Notes: generated by a model from the sequence alone, not told the origin. A stretch of DNA of 54,347 bases from CAYWPG01 sp964460035 (GCA_964460035.1 CAYWPG010000025.1:1-54347); one strand, 5' to 3'; shown: positions 43,148 through 52,761, counted from the stretch's first letter. Program-made: numbers and translations.

Positions 43148-43465
43148 ATGAAAGCGAAGAGCCTGCTTGCGCTTGGGGCGGCGTTGCTGCTCGGTGCAGG
43201 TTCCGTACAGGCTGCGGGGGATCCGCAGGCGGGGCAGGTAAAGGCAGAGACCTGTATGGGGTGTCATGGCGTGCCGGGTTATCGCAACGCCTATCCGCAG
43301 TACCGTGTGCCGAAGCTGGGGGGGCAGCACGCAGACTATATCGTTTCCGCGCTGCAAGCCTATCAGCGTGGGGAGCGTGCTCATTCCACCATGCACGCTA
43401 TGGTAGCGAGCATGAATGAGCAGGACATGCAGGATATCGCCGCCTACTTCTCGCAAGCGAAGTAA
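43148..43465 (+). CDS. Monoheme cytochrome c, first of a tandem pair
   Basis: This is a 105-residue periplasmic electron carrier. The signal peptide (KAKSLLALGAALLLGAGSVQA) is followed by GDPQAGQVKAETCMGCHG, the class I heme site CMGCH. The axial Met is probably in HSTMHAM, as it aligns with AIM in the next gene. NEQDMQDIAAYFS is shared with the second cytochrome. It resembles one half of a diheme cytochrome c4. It starts at the ATG at 43148 and lies 31 bases before its partner. Confidence 0.9.
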   Translation: MKAKSLLALGAALLLGAGSVQAAGDPQAGQVKAETCMGCHGVPGYRNAYPQYRVPKLGGQHADYIVSALQAYQRGERAHSTMHAMVASMNEQDMQDIAAYFSQAK

Positions 43466-43496
43466 GCGCCGGGCACAGTAACGAGGCTTTGCGAAA

Positions 43497-43856
43497 ATGA
43501 AACGGATACTGATTGCTGCTATCGCTGCCGGCCTGGCGATGCTTTCTTTACAGGCAATGGCTACTCCTCAGGGCGATCCGGTTGCCGGAAAAGCGAAGTC
43601 AGAGGCATGCGCGGCTTGTCACGGCGCCGATGGAAACAGCGACAACCCGCAGTTTCCCCGCTTGGCGGGCCAGTATGCGGACTACATGGTGCGCGCGCTG
43701 ATGGACTATCGTTCGGGGCGGCGCCAGAACGCTATCATGGCCGGAATCGTGGCCGGGCTGAGCGAGCAGGATATGCAGGATGTGGCTGCATACTACGCCA
43801 GTCTGCCGGGCAATCTGCACGTAAAAGCTACGGTGGGTCGGGAGACTGGCGAGTAG
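43497..43856 (+). CDS. Monoheme cytochrome c, second of a tandem pair
   Basis: This 119-residue protein has its own signal peptide (ILIAAIAAGLAMLSLQAMA), then GDPVAGKAKSEACAACHG with heme site CAACH, PRLAGQYADYMVRAL, the likely Met ligand in NAIMAG, and EQDMQDVAAYYASLPG. It is closest to c553/c4-type domains and is related to the preceding gene, probably by duplication. The short tail LHVKATVGRETGE is extra. The two are very likely co-transcribed. Confidence 0.9.
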   Translation: MKRILIAAIAAGLAMLSLQAMATPQGDPVAGKAKSEACAACHGADGNSDNPQFPRLAGQYADYMVRALMDYRSGRRQNAIMAGIVAGLSEQDMQDVAAYYASLPGNLHVKATVGRETGE

Positions 43857-43906
43857 TGCCTCGCCAGTGATAAAGGGGGTGGGCAGGGTACGGAGGCAAA
43901 TATCGC

Positions 43907-44287
43907 ATGCGGATCCTGCTCATCCTGGCTCATGGTAGCCGCCGCGGTGCGGCCAATGAGGAAGTGCGGCAGTTAGCCGCGGAACTTGCCAAGCGTTTGC
44001 AGGGCCGGTTCGAGCAGGTCGAAGCGGCGTTTCTCGAACTGGCTGACCCGGCCATTGCGGACGCGGTCGACTCCGCCGTTGCGGCGGGCGCTACCGATAT
44101 TACGTTATTCCCTTATTTTCTCGCAGCCGGCCGCCATATCGCGGAGGATATTCCCAGCATTGTCGATGCCTGCCGCCGCCGGCACACGAACGCCCGCATT
44201 GCGCTGTGGCCGCATCTAGGCGCATTGCCCGGTCTAATGGATTTCCTTGCCGCCGAGCTGGGCGCTACTCGCCCGCCGCCAGCATAG
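43907..44287 (+). CDS. CbiX/SirB-type chelatase
   Basis: This 126-residue protein is one CbiX domain, the size of small chelatases that insert iron or cobalt into sirohydrochlorin. The metal-binding histidines are visible as His9 (LAHGSRRG) and His77 (AAGRHIAEDIP). No other siroheme or cobalamin genes are near, so the physiological tetrapyrrole is unknown. It lies 50 bases after the cytochromes and overlaps the convergent epimerase gene by 23 bases. Confidence 0.87.
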   Translation: MRILLILAHGSRRGAANEEVRQLAAELAKRLQGRFEQVEAAFLELADPAIADAVDSAVAAGATDITLFPYFLAAGRHIAEDIPSIVDACRRRHTNARIALWPHLGALPGLMDFLAAELGATRPPPA

Positions 44288-45122
44288 CGTTATAACCCTC
44301 CCTATAGCTTGGGTAGAGCAGGCGGTAACCGCTGGCTTTCAACTTGTCGTTACGGCAGCGTTTGTTGCTGCCGCGCAGCCCGCCGGGGCTGCCGCCGATG
44401 CGTTGCGGTGCTGGCAAGCCCATGCGCGCGGCTAGCCAGTCCATGAGTTCGCACTGCGTGCAAGGCTTATCGTCCACGCCCAGATAGATGCCGGGCGCTA
44501 CGGCGGGATTGGCGAGGTGCGCGAGTATGTTCACACAGTCGTCGCGATGAATGCGGTTGGTGTACTGGGGAGGGTCTGCTACGCAGGGCTCGCCGGCACG
44601 TACCTTGCGCAGCATGCGATTGCGGCCGGGGCCGTAAATACCGCCGAACCGTACGATGGCTGTGGCGATGGCGCTGGTCAGTGCCAGCGTTTCCGCTTCC
44701 AGCATGCGCCGCCCCGAGAAGCCTTGCGGCTCCGTCGGACTGTTTTCGTCCACCCAGCTGCCGTCCGTTTGACCGTAGACTGTGGTGCTGGAGACGAGGA
44801 TCAGGCGGCGCGGCCTCTGCCCCTGTCCCGCCAGCGCACCCAGCAGATTGCGTAGTCCCTCGACGTACGTCAGTCGGTAGGCGTCGTCGGCGAAGCGACC
44901 GGGTGTGGCGGTGTAGTAAATCAGGTCCAGCGCTGGGGGCAATGCCGTCAATGTGGCCGGGTCGGTGAGGTCGGCGGTAATGGTGCGTAGCGGCGCCGGC
45001 AGCGGCTGAGGGCTACGGCGCAGTCCCCAGACTGCATGGCCCGCCTTAGCGAGCTGTGTGCCCAGGGCTACCCCCAGGTCGCCGCAGCCGGCGATGAGTA
45101 CGCGCTCGCACTGCATAGCCAT
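44265..45122 (-). CDS. NAD(P)-dependent epimerase/dehydratase-like protein (YeeZ-like)
   Basis: This 285-residue extended SDR protein has the nucleotide loop GCGDLGVALG near residue 12, a strand-5 region LILVSSTTVYGQTDGSW, and FGGIYGPGRN. It resembles E. coli YeeZ, whose substrate is unknown. The start at 45122 or two residues later is equivalent. It follows the transglycosylase on the same strand by 12 bases and is likely in the proS-transglycosylase transcript. Confidence 0.82.
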   Translation of the reverse strand: MAMQCERVLIAGCGDLGVALGTQLAKAGHAVWGLRRSPQPLPAPLRTITADLTDPATLTALPPALDLIYYTATPGRFADDAYRLTYVEGLRNLLGALAGQGQRPRRLILVSSTTVYGQTDGSWVDENSPTEPQGFSGRRMLEAETLALTSAIATAIVRFGGIYGPGRNRMLRKVRAGEPCVADPPQYTNRIHRDDCVNILAHLANPAVAPGIYLGVDDKPCTQCELMDWLAARMGLPAPQRIGGSPGGLRGSNKRCRNDKLKASGYRLLYPSYREGYNAMLAAGE

Positions 45123-45134
45123 CGCTCCCTCCTG

Positions 45135-45707
45135 TCAGTGGTTGTACCAGCGCCGCTCCATGGCTCGGAACACCCTCTCCGGGTACCAGGTTTGGCCCAC
45201 GCTGCCGTTGTAGCGCGCCAGTGCCCGCGTCAGGTCACCCTGCTCGCGGTCCACGTAATGGCGCAGAATGGTACAGCCTAGGCGCAGGTTGGTCGCGATG
45301 TCGAACAGATTGTCATCAGGCTGGCCGATCTCCTCCAGCCAGAACGGCATGATCTGCATCAGCCCGCGTGCACCGACTGCGGAGATGGCGTAACGATTGA
45401 ATGCGCTCTCGACTTCTATCACCGCCAGCACCAGTTCGGGGGCCAGCCCGGCCCGGCTCGCTTCGTAGTGAACCTGCCGTAGCAGCTCCAGGCGCCGTTC
45501 ATACTCCGGGATATGCGCTTGGAGCCGCTGCGCCATGTCCATGAGCCAGACTTCGGCGACAAAGCGGTTCTCGAAGCTGCTGCCCTGCTCGATGGCCTCG
45601 ATGAGGGCCTGGCGCAGCAGCGGGTCGACCTCTTCCTTGGGCGTCGCGGCCTGCGTGGCGCCCAAGGATAGGGCGAGCATCCCTACTGCCAGGGCCAGTC
45701 TTCGCAT
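45135..45707 (-). CDS. Lytic transglycosylase, SLT domain
   Basis: It cleaves the glycan strand of peptidoglycan, forming anhydromuramyl ends. The 190-residue product has a signal peptide (LALAVGMLALSLGATQA) and an SLT domain (about 85-185) with the catalytic glutamate in VIEVESAFN (Glu100), GLMQIMPFW and LARYNGSVG. The ATG overlaps the proS stop by one base (TAATG). Confidence 0.92.
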   Translation of the reverse strand: MRRLALAVGMLALSLGATQAATPKEEVDPLLRQALIEAIEQGSSFENRFVAEVWLMDMAQRLQAHIPEYERRLELLRQVHYEASRAGLAPELVLAVIEVESAFNRYAISAVGARGLMQIMPFWLEEIGQPDDNLFDIATNLRLGCTILRHYVDREQGDLTRALARYNGSVGQTWYPERVFRAMERRWYNH

Positions 45708-47410
45708 TAGCAGCGTGCGCGCAGAAACTCGACGAGCTCGCTACGGGCTATGTCCTGGCTTTCGCTGTCGGTGCGGCCGCGGTACTCCACCGTGCCGGCG
45801 CCAAGTCCGCGCTCGCCGACAACCACCCGGTGCGGGATGCCGATCAGCTCCATATCGGCGAACTTGACGCCCGGCCTCGCATCCCGGTCGTCCCAGAGGA
45901 CTTCGAAGCCCGCCTCGGTGAGTTCCCAGTAGATCTGCTCCGAGGCTTCGGCCACGGCAGCCGACTTCTGCATGTTCAGCGATACCAGAGCGATCTGAAA
46001 CGGCGCGATGGGAGTCGGCCAGACAATGCCGCGCTCATCGTGATTCTGCTCGATGGCGGCCGCCACCACACGCGAAACGCCGATTCCGTAGCAGCCCATG
46101 GTCAGCAGCTGGCTACGGCCATCCTCGCCCAGCACCGTGGCGTTCATCGCCTCGGTGTACGTGGTGCCGAGCTGGAAGATGTGGCCTACCTCGATGCCGC
46201 GGGTGATCTGTAGCTTTCCTTTACCGTCGGGACTGGGGTCGCCGGCGACGACTTCGCGCAGGTCCGCCACCTCGGGTTCGGGCAGGTCTCTGCCCCAGTT
46301 CACGCCGGTCAGGTGCTGGCCGTCGCGGTTGGCGCCGCAAACGAAGTCAGCCAGTTGGGCTGCGGCGCGATCGGCTATGACCGGCAGCGGGAGCCCGACC
46401 GGGCCGATCGAGCCGGGTTGGCAGCCGATCTCTGCGCGGATGCGTTCGGCGTCGGCAAAGCGCAGCTCGCCGCCCAAGCGAGGATGCTTGGCTGCCTTGA
46501 TCTCGTTGAGCTGATGATCGCCGCGCAGTACCAAGGCCACCAGCTGGCCGTCGCCGGCTTCCACGATCAGCGTCTTTACGCAGCGCTGGGCAGGTACGCC
46601 TAGCGCTTTACTGACTTCCTCGATGGTGTGCTGATCGGGCGTGTCCACGCTCGCCATCGCCATGGTGGGAGCCGGGCGGGGCTCTTGCGGTGCCAGCGCT
46701 TCGGCGAGCTCGACGTTGGCGGCGTAGTCGCTGGTGTCGGAAATGGCTAGCGCATCTTCGCCGGAGTCGGCCAGCACGTGAAACTCGTGAGAGACCGCGC
46801 CGCCGATGTTGCCGGTGTCGGCCGCTACGGCGCGGAAGCGCAGCCCCGCGCGCGTGAAGATCCGGCTATAGGCCTCGTACATGGCCTGATAAGTTGCATC
46901 CAGCGAGGCCTGATCCAGGTGGAAAGAGTAGGCGTCCTTCATCAGAAACTCGCGAGCGCGCATCACGCCGAAGCGCGGCCGAATCTCGTCGCGGAACTTG
47001 GTTTGGATCTGGTAGTAGCAGATCGGCAACTGCTTGTAGCTCTTGATCTCGCGCCGCACGAGGTCGGTAATCACTTCCTCGTGCGTGGGGCCGAAGCAGA
47101 ACGCGCGCTCGTGGCGATCGGTAATGCGCAACAGCTCGGCGCCGTATTTTTCCCAGCGACCGGACTCTTCCCACAGCTCGGCCGGCTGAATGGCCGGCAT
47201 GAAGATCTCCAGCGCGCCGACTCGGTCCATCTCTTCGCGGACTATGGCCTCGACCTTGCGCAGCACCCGCAGCCCGAGCGGCAGCCAGGTGTAGAGGCCG
47301 GAGGCCAGTCTCTGGATCAGTCCCGCCCGCAGCATCAGCTGATGGCTGACGATCTCGGCATCGGCTGGGGTTTCCTTGCTAGTGAAAAGGGGAAAACGCG
47401 AGACTCGCAT
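45707..47410 (-). CDS. proS: Prolyl-tRNA synthetase ProS
   Basis: It charges tRNA-Pro. The 567-residue class II enzyme has the bacterial architecture: catalytic motifs 1 and 2 (MPAIQPAELWEESGRW, FGPTHEEVITDLVRREIKSYKQLP), a YbaK-like insertion that edits mischarged Ala (about 230-390, with VLRGDHQLNEIKAAK), motif 3 (GCYGIGVSR) and an anticodon-binding domain. The start at 47410 (MRVSRFPLFTSKETP) has AGGAA in front. It heads a likely operon with the transglycosylase and epimerase. Confidence 0.97.
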   Translation of the reverse strand: MRVSRFPLFTSKETPADAEIVSHQLMLRAGLIQRLASGLYTWLPLGLRVLRKVEAIVREEMDRVGALEIFMPAIQPAELWEESGRWEKYGAELLRITDRHERAFCFGPTHEEVITDLVRREIKSYKQLPICYYQIQTKFRDEIRPRFGVMRAREFLMKDAYSFHLDQASLDATYQAMYEAYSRIFTRAGLRFRAVAADTGNIGGAVSHEFHVLADSGEDALAISDTSDYAANVELAEALAPQEPRPAPTMAMASVDTPDQHTIEEVSKALGVPAQRCVKTLIVEAGDGQLVALVLRGDHQLNEIKAAKHPRLGGELRFADAERIRAEIGCQPGSIGPVGLPLPVIADRAAAQLADFVCGANRDGQHLTGVNWGRDLPEPEVADLREVVAGDPSPDGKGKLQITRGIEVGHIFQLGTTYTEAMNATVLGEDGRSQLLTMGCYGIGVSRVVAAAIEQNHDERGIVWPTPIAPFQIALVSLNMQKSAAVAEASEQIYWELTEAGFEVLWDDRDARPGVKFADMELIGIPHRVVVGERGLGAGTVEYRGRTDSESQDIARSELVEFLRARC

Positions 47411-47460
47411 GATTTCCTGAGTGCCTCCGGAACGCTTGGGCTGAATATTGGGAAGTTGGG

Positions 47461-47838
47461 TCAACGGCAAAAGTACGCGATCTGAGCGCGCGCTTCTTCG
47501 ACCATCTCGCGCCGCTCTTCGTCGCTGTACCGCACGACCTTGCCGTCAGGGTCGAGAAATTCCTTGATCGCCGTGTTCTCCAGCACTTCCAGGTTGTGTC
47601 GGGCCGTTTCGCAATGCGCGCTGCGTTCGTCGTCAAGCGCCGCGGCCGGGGTCGGCTCCCCGGTGGTGCTTGTACTGCGATCATCGTGGATAGGCACGAG
47701 CTCCGCCTCCTGGCCGACAGGCGGTGTGGAGCCGTAGTGAACCTGTCCCTGGGCATCGGTCCAGCGGTAGACATCGCTCGCGGCCGCCGATAGCGCGACA
47801 GATGCGAGAAGAGCGATGAGAACAGCGCGAATGGCCAT
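47461..47838 (-). CDS. DUF4124 exported protein
   Basis: This 125-residue protein has a signal peptide (AVLIALLASVALSAAA) and then the DUF4124 motif DVYRWTDAQGQVHYGSTPP. A charged helical tail with two cysteines (HCETARHN, AYFC) follows. The function is unknown; members are periplasmic. An AAGGGGAT site precedes the ATG. It lies 50 bases upstream of proS on the same strand. Confidence 0.83.
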   Translation of the reverse strand: MAIRAVLIALLASVALSAAASDVYRWTDAQGQVHYGSTPPVGQEAELVPIHDDRSTSTTGEPTPAAALDDERSAHCETARHNLEVLENTAIKEFLDPDGKVVRYSDEERREMVEEARAQIAYFCR

Positions 47839-47921
47839 ATGGTATCCCCTTTCTTTTATTTAGATTATGCGCCACGGTCCACGCTATGGAAAAGAAAAGC
47901 ACCCCCAGGCTCGCCTTGGCC

Positions 47922-47950
47922 TTGACGGGAGGCGGTTTCCAAAGTAGTTT
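47922..47950 (+). promoter_or_regulatory. Possible ilvN promoter
   Basis: TTGACG (47922-47927) and TAGTTT (47945-47950) are 17 bases apart. The -35 is strong and the -10 moderate. It would give a long leader before ilvN. Confidence 0.4.
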
Positions 47951-48149
47951 TCCTCACTTTCGCTGCGCACGGCGAGGTATCCTTAGTGCAGGTACGGTAC
48001 CCGATTCCTGCAAACATGACGGCGGTATCTCGTTGATGCGAACCGGTAGGGCGGTGTCCCGACGCGCTGGCCTGTGGTCGGCAGCGCGCTGGTGGCGGAA
48101 CCGCTACGAGTTCGAGGCTGGCCGTCGTCGATGCGGCGAGACACCCATG

Positions 48150-48192
48150 GCTTGAGCGCAAGCGGCCGAGCGGTTGTTCGGCTCTGCGCTTG
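48150..48192 (+). other. Mutually exclusive hairpins in the ilvN leader
   Basis: CAAGC at 48159-48163 can pair with GCTTG at 48150-48154 or, as CAAGCG (48159-48164), with CGCTTG at 48187-48192. The second form also encloses GCCGA (48165-48169) paired with TCGGC (48178-48182). The two forms cannot coexist. It lies 30 bases before the ilvN start. There is no U-tract. Confidence 0.3.
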
Positions 48193-48222
48193 TTGCCATA
48201 CAAGAACGATTGCGGTAGGACT

Positions 48223-48717
48223 ATGCGGCACATCATTTCCATTCTGGTCGAGAACGAGTTCGGTGCCCTGTCGCGAATCGCCGGGCTGTTTACCGCGCGC
48301 GGCTACAATATCGAGTCGCTTACGGTGGCGCCTACCGACGATGCCTCGCTATCCCGCATCACGCTGGTGACGAACGGCAACGACCAGATCATCGAGCAGA
48401 TCATCAAACAGCTGAACAAGCTGCTTGACGTGGTGAAGGTCATGGATATGACCGAGGGACCGCACATCGAGCGCGAGATGATGCTGGTCAAAGTGCTGGT
48501 GGCCAGCTACGAGGCCCGGGAGGAGGTCAAGCGGCTGGCAGATATCTTCCGCGGTAAAGTGATAGACGTTGCGGAGAAGATTTTTACGATCGAGCTCACG
48601 GGTACCAGCGAAAAGCTCGATGCCTTTATTTCCGCCCTCGGGCAGGCTCCGATACTCGAGGTGGTACGCTCGGGCGTGATCGGTATCGCCAGGGGCGAAA
48701 AGCATCTCAGGATCTAG
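48223..48717 (+). CDS. ilvN: Acetolactate synthase small (regulatory) subunit
   Basis: This subunit activates acetolactate synthase and gives it valine feedback control. The 164-residue protein is IlvH-like: N-terminal ACT domain (HIISILVENEFGALSRIAGLFTARGYNIESLTVAPT), then LVKVLVASYEAREEVKRLADIFRGKVIDV and a C-terminal domain ending EVVRSGVIGIARGEK. The ATG at 48223 follows GGTAGGA. The usual upstream partner, the large catalytic subunit (ilvI/ilvB), is missing here. ilvC follows after 85 bases. Confidence 0.95.
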   Translation: MRHIISILVENEFGALSRIAGLFTARGYNIESLTVAPTDDASLSRITLVTNGNDQIIEQIIKQLNKLLDVVKVMDMTEGPHIEREMMLVKVLVASYEAREEVKRLADIFRGKVIDVAEKIFTIELTGTSEKLDAFISALGQAPILEVVRSGVIGIARGEKHLRI

Positions 48718-48802
48718 GGCATATGCCGGTTATTCGGCTAGGCTATCAAGTTCGGCTCCGCGCTCCGGCTCGGTCGCCGGTGTCCACACCTACGGGGGAA
48801 CG

Positions 48803-49819
<1,017 letters not shown>

Positions 49820-50161
49820 GCACTCTCGCCTTCGCTGGATTCGAAAAAGCCGGACCGAGTGTCCGGCTTTTTTATGCTTGCTGGGGTAGACTGAGAGCTG
49901 TGGCGCGGTATCATGCGCCTCAAAGAGTTTACGCCTCTTTGGCGGCCTGCTGCGGCAGGCGGTATGCAGCCCGTGTGGCCGGCGGCCCTGGCCCTTTCGG
50001 CATGAGGGGCCGGTCATCGGGACTTGTCGCGCTGTCCTGTCCTTCGCGGGCGGGGGAGCCGGGGCATGGCGCCTGCCCCAGGTTTTCGTTGAGAGGTTCC
50101 GAATGCTTGCCGGCTTTGCTCGGTAGCGCCGGCAAACTGTCGTCTTACCCTGAGGATTTCG
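49820..50161. other. Intergenic region ilvC-pssA
   Basis: After the ilvC terminator the remaining bases hold several GC hairpins. GGGGCA (50061-50066) pairs with TGCCCC (50074-50079) with TTTT shortly after, and TTGCCGGC (50106-50113) pairs with GCCGGCAA (50127-50134). They lie in the probable pssA leader and might affect its expression. No protein-coding sequence is convincing. Confidence 0.45.
49849..49873. terminator. Intrinsic terminator after ilvC
   Basis: GCCGGAC (49849-49855) pairs with GTCCGGC (49861-49867), followed by six T, and preceded by five A, so it could work in both directions. Confidence 0.9.
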
Positions 50162-50950
50162 ATGAACTCCGACCAGCGCCCTGTTTCTCGCCGGCGGCGG
50201 GGGATTTACCTGCTGCCAAACCTCTTTACTACGGCTGCGCTGTTTTCAGGTTTCTTCGCCATCATCGCCTCGAACGAGGGGCAATTCGCCACTGCAGCGG
50301 GCGCGATCTTCGTTGCGATGATCCTGGACGGAATGGACGGCCGCATCGCCAGGCTAACCAACACGCAAAGCGATTTCGGCGTGCAGTACGACAGCATTGC
50401 CGACATGGTGTCCTTCGGAGTGGCGCCGGCGCTGGTGATGTATCAATGGGCCTTGGCGGAAATGGCAGGGCATGGCCAGCTATGGGCGCGGATCGGCTGG
50501 TCGACAGCATTCATTTACATGGCCTGCGCAGGGTTGCGGCTGGCCCGGTTCAACACCCAGGTGGCCGCGGCGGACAAGCGGTATTTCCAGGGACTTCCAA
50601 GTCCTTCGGCAGCGGGTGTGGTGGCAGGGCTGGTGTGGGTTGGCGATAGGCTGGGCATCGAAGGGCTGGCCATGCATTTGCTGGCGGTGACGCTGACGGT
50701 GCTGGCAGGGATCCTGATGGTCAGCAATATTCGCTATCACAGCTTCAAGGAGTTCGATTTTCGCTACCGCGTGCCCTTTATCGCCATCGTCGCGTTGGTG
50801 CTGTTTCTTGTCTTCACGACGCTGCATCCGCCTATGGTGCTGTTTGTCGGTTTTCTGACGTATCTCTCTTCCGGGCCGATACTTACTATCCTGCGCCGTC
50901 GTCAGCACTTGCGGCGCCGCCCCGAACCCGGTCCCGAGTTCGAGGAATAG
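50162..50950 (+). CDS. pssA: CDP-diacylglycerol-serine O-phosphatidyltransferase PssA
   Basis: It makes phosphatidylserine, the precursor of phosphatidylethanolamine, at the inner membrane. The 262-residue protein is the CDP-alcohol transferase (class II) type: LLPNLFTTAALFSGF, catalytic DGMDGRIARLTNTQSDFG followed by YDSIADMVSFGVAPA, and about six to eight hydrophobic segments. A GAGGATTTCG ribosome site precedes the ATG. Psd, the next enzyme, is not in the window. Confidence 0.95.
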   Translation: MNSDQRPVSRRRRGIYLLPNLFTTAALFSGFFAIIASNEGQFATAAGAIFVAMILDGMDGRIARLTNTQSDFGVQYDSIADMVSFGVAPALVMYQWALAEMAGHGQLWARIGWSTAFIYMACAGLRLARFNTQVAAADKRYFQGLPSPSAAGVVAGLVWVGDRLGIEGLAMHLLAVTLTVLAGILMVSNIRYHSFKEFDFRYRVPFIAIVALVLFLVFTTLHPPMVLFVGFLTYLSSGPILTILRRRQHLRRRPEPGPEFEE

Positions 50951-51053
50951 CACGGAGCCCGACCGTGAGGAGAGAGGACACAAGGACTGACTGGTGTCGC
51001 TGCGCGGAGCCTGGAGGGATATGGCCGCGCTCGGCGAGAGGTCTAGGGATACG

Positions 51054-51818
51054 ATGAGCGCGGCGCAAAGCGAACAGCGCAGGCTGCTCTATCTCGAACG
51101 CATGGGGATAGACGTCTGGGTTCCGCGCGGCGACGCGCACGTCCAGGCGCAGGCTGCGATGGCGCAGGAGCCGGCGCAGGAGCCGGCAGTCGAGGCCTCC
51201 GAACCGCCGGCCGCCGCTCCCACAGCAACGGCGCCTGCCGCGGTTGCGGAGGCGAGCGGGCTGGCGGACTGGGAGGAGCTGCAGGCGGAGGTCGCGGCGT
51301 GCCAGCGCTGCGCGCTGCGTGCAGGGTGCACCCAGACCGTCTTCGGTGTCGGAAGCCGCAGCGCGCAGCTGATGGTGATCGGCGAGGGGCCGGGAGCAGA
51401 AGAGGATAGATTAGGAGAGCCCTTTGTCGGTCGTGCCGGTGCGCTGCTCAATAACATGCTGCGTGCGATAGGGTTCGCCCGCGAGGCGGTGTTCATTGCC
51501 AATGTGGTGAAGTGCCGCCCGCCAAACAATCGCGATCCGCTGCCGGAGGAGGCCGCGGCCTGTGCCCCTTATCTGCAGCGACAGATCGAGCTGTTGGCGC
51601 CTCGGGCTATCTTGGCCCTGGGTCGGGTGGCAGCGCAGAATTTGCTCGGCAGCACCGAGCCCCTCGGGCGCCTGCGGGGCCAGATCCACCGCCTGCCAAC
51701 GGGACAGCCAGTGGTGGTGAGCTATCATCCGGCGTACCTGCTGCGCTCGCCGCAGGAGAAGGCGAAGTCCTGGCAGGACCTCAAGCGCGTGCTGGCCTTG
51801 CTCAGCGAGATGCGCTGA
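51054..51818 (+). CDS. Family-4 uracil-DNA glycosylase (Fe-S)
   Basis: It excises uracil from DNA. The 254-residue protein has a helical start (EQRRLLYLERMGIDVWVPRG), an Ala/Pro/Glu linker (about 35-70), and a UDG4 core. The core shows cluster cysteines in ACQRCALRAGC and further ones at VVKCRPP and AACAPYL, the catalytic-loop motif GEGPGAEEDRLGEPFVGRAG, and SYHPAYLLR near the end. An ATG at 51054 preceded by AGGG is favoured over the in-frame GTG at 50994. rimI follows 41 bases later. Confidence 0.92.
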   Translation: MSAAQSEQRRLLYLERMGIDVWVPRGDAHVQAQAAMAQEPAQEPAVEASEPPAAAPTATAPAAVAEASGLADWEELQAEVAACQRCALRAGCTQTVFGVGSRSAQLMVIGEGPGAEEDRLGEPFVGRAGALLNNMLRAIGFAREAVFIANVVKCRPPNNRDPLPEEAAACAPYLQRQIELLAPRAILALGRVAAQNLLGSTEPLGRLRGQIHRLPTGQPVVVSYHPAYLLRSPQEKAKSWQDLKRVLALLSEMR

Positions 51819-51859
51819 ATCGGTAGTCCGTTTCTTATCAAGCCCCCACTTTTGCTGGC

Positions 51860-52324
51860 ATGAGTCGAGAACGAACCTTGCTCGCGACTATTCGACCTAT
51901 GCGTCAGGCCGACGTCCCCGCCATTATGGCGATCGAGCTGAAGGCATATCCTTACCCCTGGACCGAAGGGATTTTTCGCGATTGTCTGCGGGTCGGTTAC
52001 CAGTGCGAGGTCTACCTCGAAGGCGAGGTCATCGTAGCCTATACCGTCTGGTCGGTCGCGGTGGGCGAAGCGCATGTGCTGAATCTGTGCGTGGCGCCAT
52101 GGCGGCAAGGGCAGGGAATAGGACGCGAGCTGCTGCTCCACGTGATAGAACAAGCAACGGCGCGTGGCGCGGAGACACTGTTCTTGGAGGTCCGCCCGTC
52201 CAACGAACCGGCGCTCCGTCTATACAACAGCTTGGGCTTTCATGAGATCGACCGGCGCCGCGGTTACTACCCAGCGGACCAGGGGCGTGAAGACGCTTTG
52301 GTCATGGCGCGGCACTTGGTTTGA
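51860..52324 (+). CDS. rimI: Ribosomal-protein-alanine acetyltransferase RimI
   Basis: This GNAT acetyltransferase modifies the N-terminus of ribosomal protein S18 and related targets. The 154-residue protein shows IRPMRQADVPAIMAIE, LNLCVAPWRQGQGIGRELL (acetyl-CoA loop) and FLEVRPSNEPALRLYNSLGFHEIDRRRGYYP, all typical of RimI. It follows the UDG gene on the same strand, a common arrangement. Confidence 0.93.
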   Translation: MSRERTLLATIRPMRQADVPAIMAIELKAYPYPWTEGIFRDCLRVGYQCEVYLEGEVIVAYTVWSVAVGEAHVLNLCVAPWRQGQGIGRELLLHVIEQATARGAETLFLEVRPSNEPALRLYNSLGFHEIDRRRGYYPADQGREDALVMARHLV

Positions 52325-52350
52325 GCCGGGTTTGGCGGAGCTGTGGCTCG

Positions 52351-52761
52351 CTAGCGCGGAGCTGCCAGCCAGACGACATCGACGATGCGCCACTCGCCGT
52401 GTTCGCGGGCCAGGGTAGCGGTGCCGGCGGTGGTGTCGTTGCCCGGATCGTTGGCGGCCAGAGTCAGTACGGCGCGATCGCCCTCGATTTGAACCGATTT
52501 GATTTCCACGTTCTGCGGCGCCGCCGATTTCATCATGAAGAAGACGCGAGTCCGCATCTCGCCACTATACCGGCTCTCGAAGTCCCGGCGGGCGCTGCTG
52601 GTGTAGAAGGGGAGAATCGCCCGTTCGTTGAAGCTGCGTTTGAGTGCCGCGTGATAAGCGAGAAACGTGTCGCTAGGGCTGGTAGACGATTGAGCGTAGG
52701 TCGGCGCTGTAAGCGAAAGAACTGCCAGACAGGCTATCAGATAGTGGAGTAAGCGCACCAT
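52351..52761 (-). CDS. Small exported protein, NTF2/DUF4878-like
   Basis: This 136-residue protein has a signal peptide (LIACLAVLSLTAPTYA) and a compact alpha/beta domain that looks NTF2-like: SPSDTFLAYHAALKRSFNERAILPFY, a middle helical part and three final strands (VEIKSVQIEGDRAVLTLA, GTATLAREHGEWRIVDVVWL). Its function is unknown; it is possibly a lumazine-binding-like or DUF4878-type domain. The gene is convergent with rimI and separate from valS. Confidence 0.72.
   Translation of the reverse strand: MVRLLHYLIACLAVLSLTAPTYAQSSTSPSDTFLAYHAALKRSFNERAILPFYTSSARRDFESRYSGEMRTRVFFMMKSAAPQNVEIKSVQIEGDRAVLTLAANDPGNDTTAGTATLAREHGEWRIVDVVWLAAPR

Larger units (their letters stand above)
47839..48222. 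other. Divergent intergenic region and leader upstream of ilvN
   Basis: These 384 bases contain the probable ilvN promoter (47922-47950) and a leader of about 265 bases with alternative hairpins at 48150-48192. I searched for a leader peptide rich in Leu, Ile or Val and for any remnant of the large acetolactate synthase gene and saw neither. The open frame at 47886-48155 does not look like a protein. Confidence 0.5.

Noticed and set aside
47886..48155. Possible leader gene or ilvI remnant before ilvN
   Set aside because: The translation has no similarity I can recognise to acetolactate synthase and no run of Leu, Ile or Val; codon bias is irregular.
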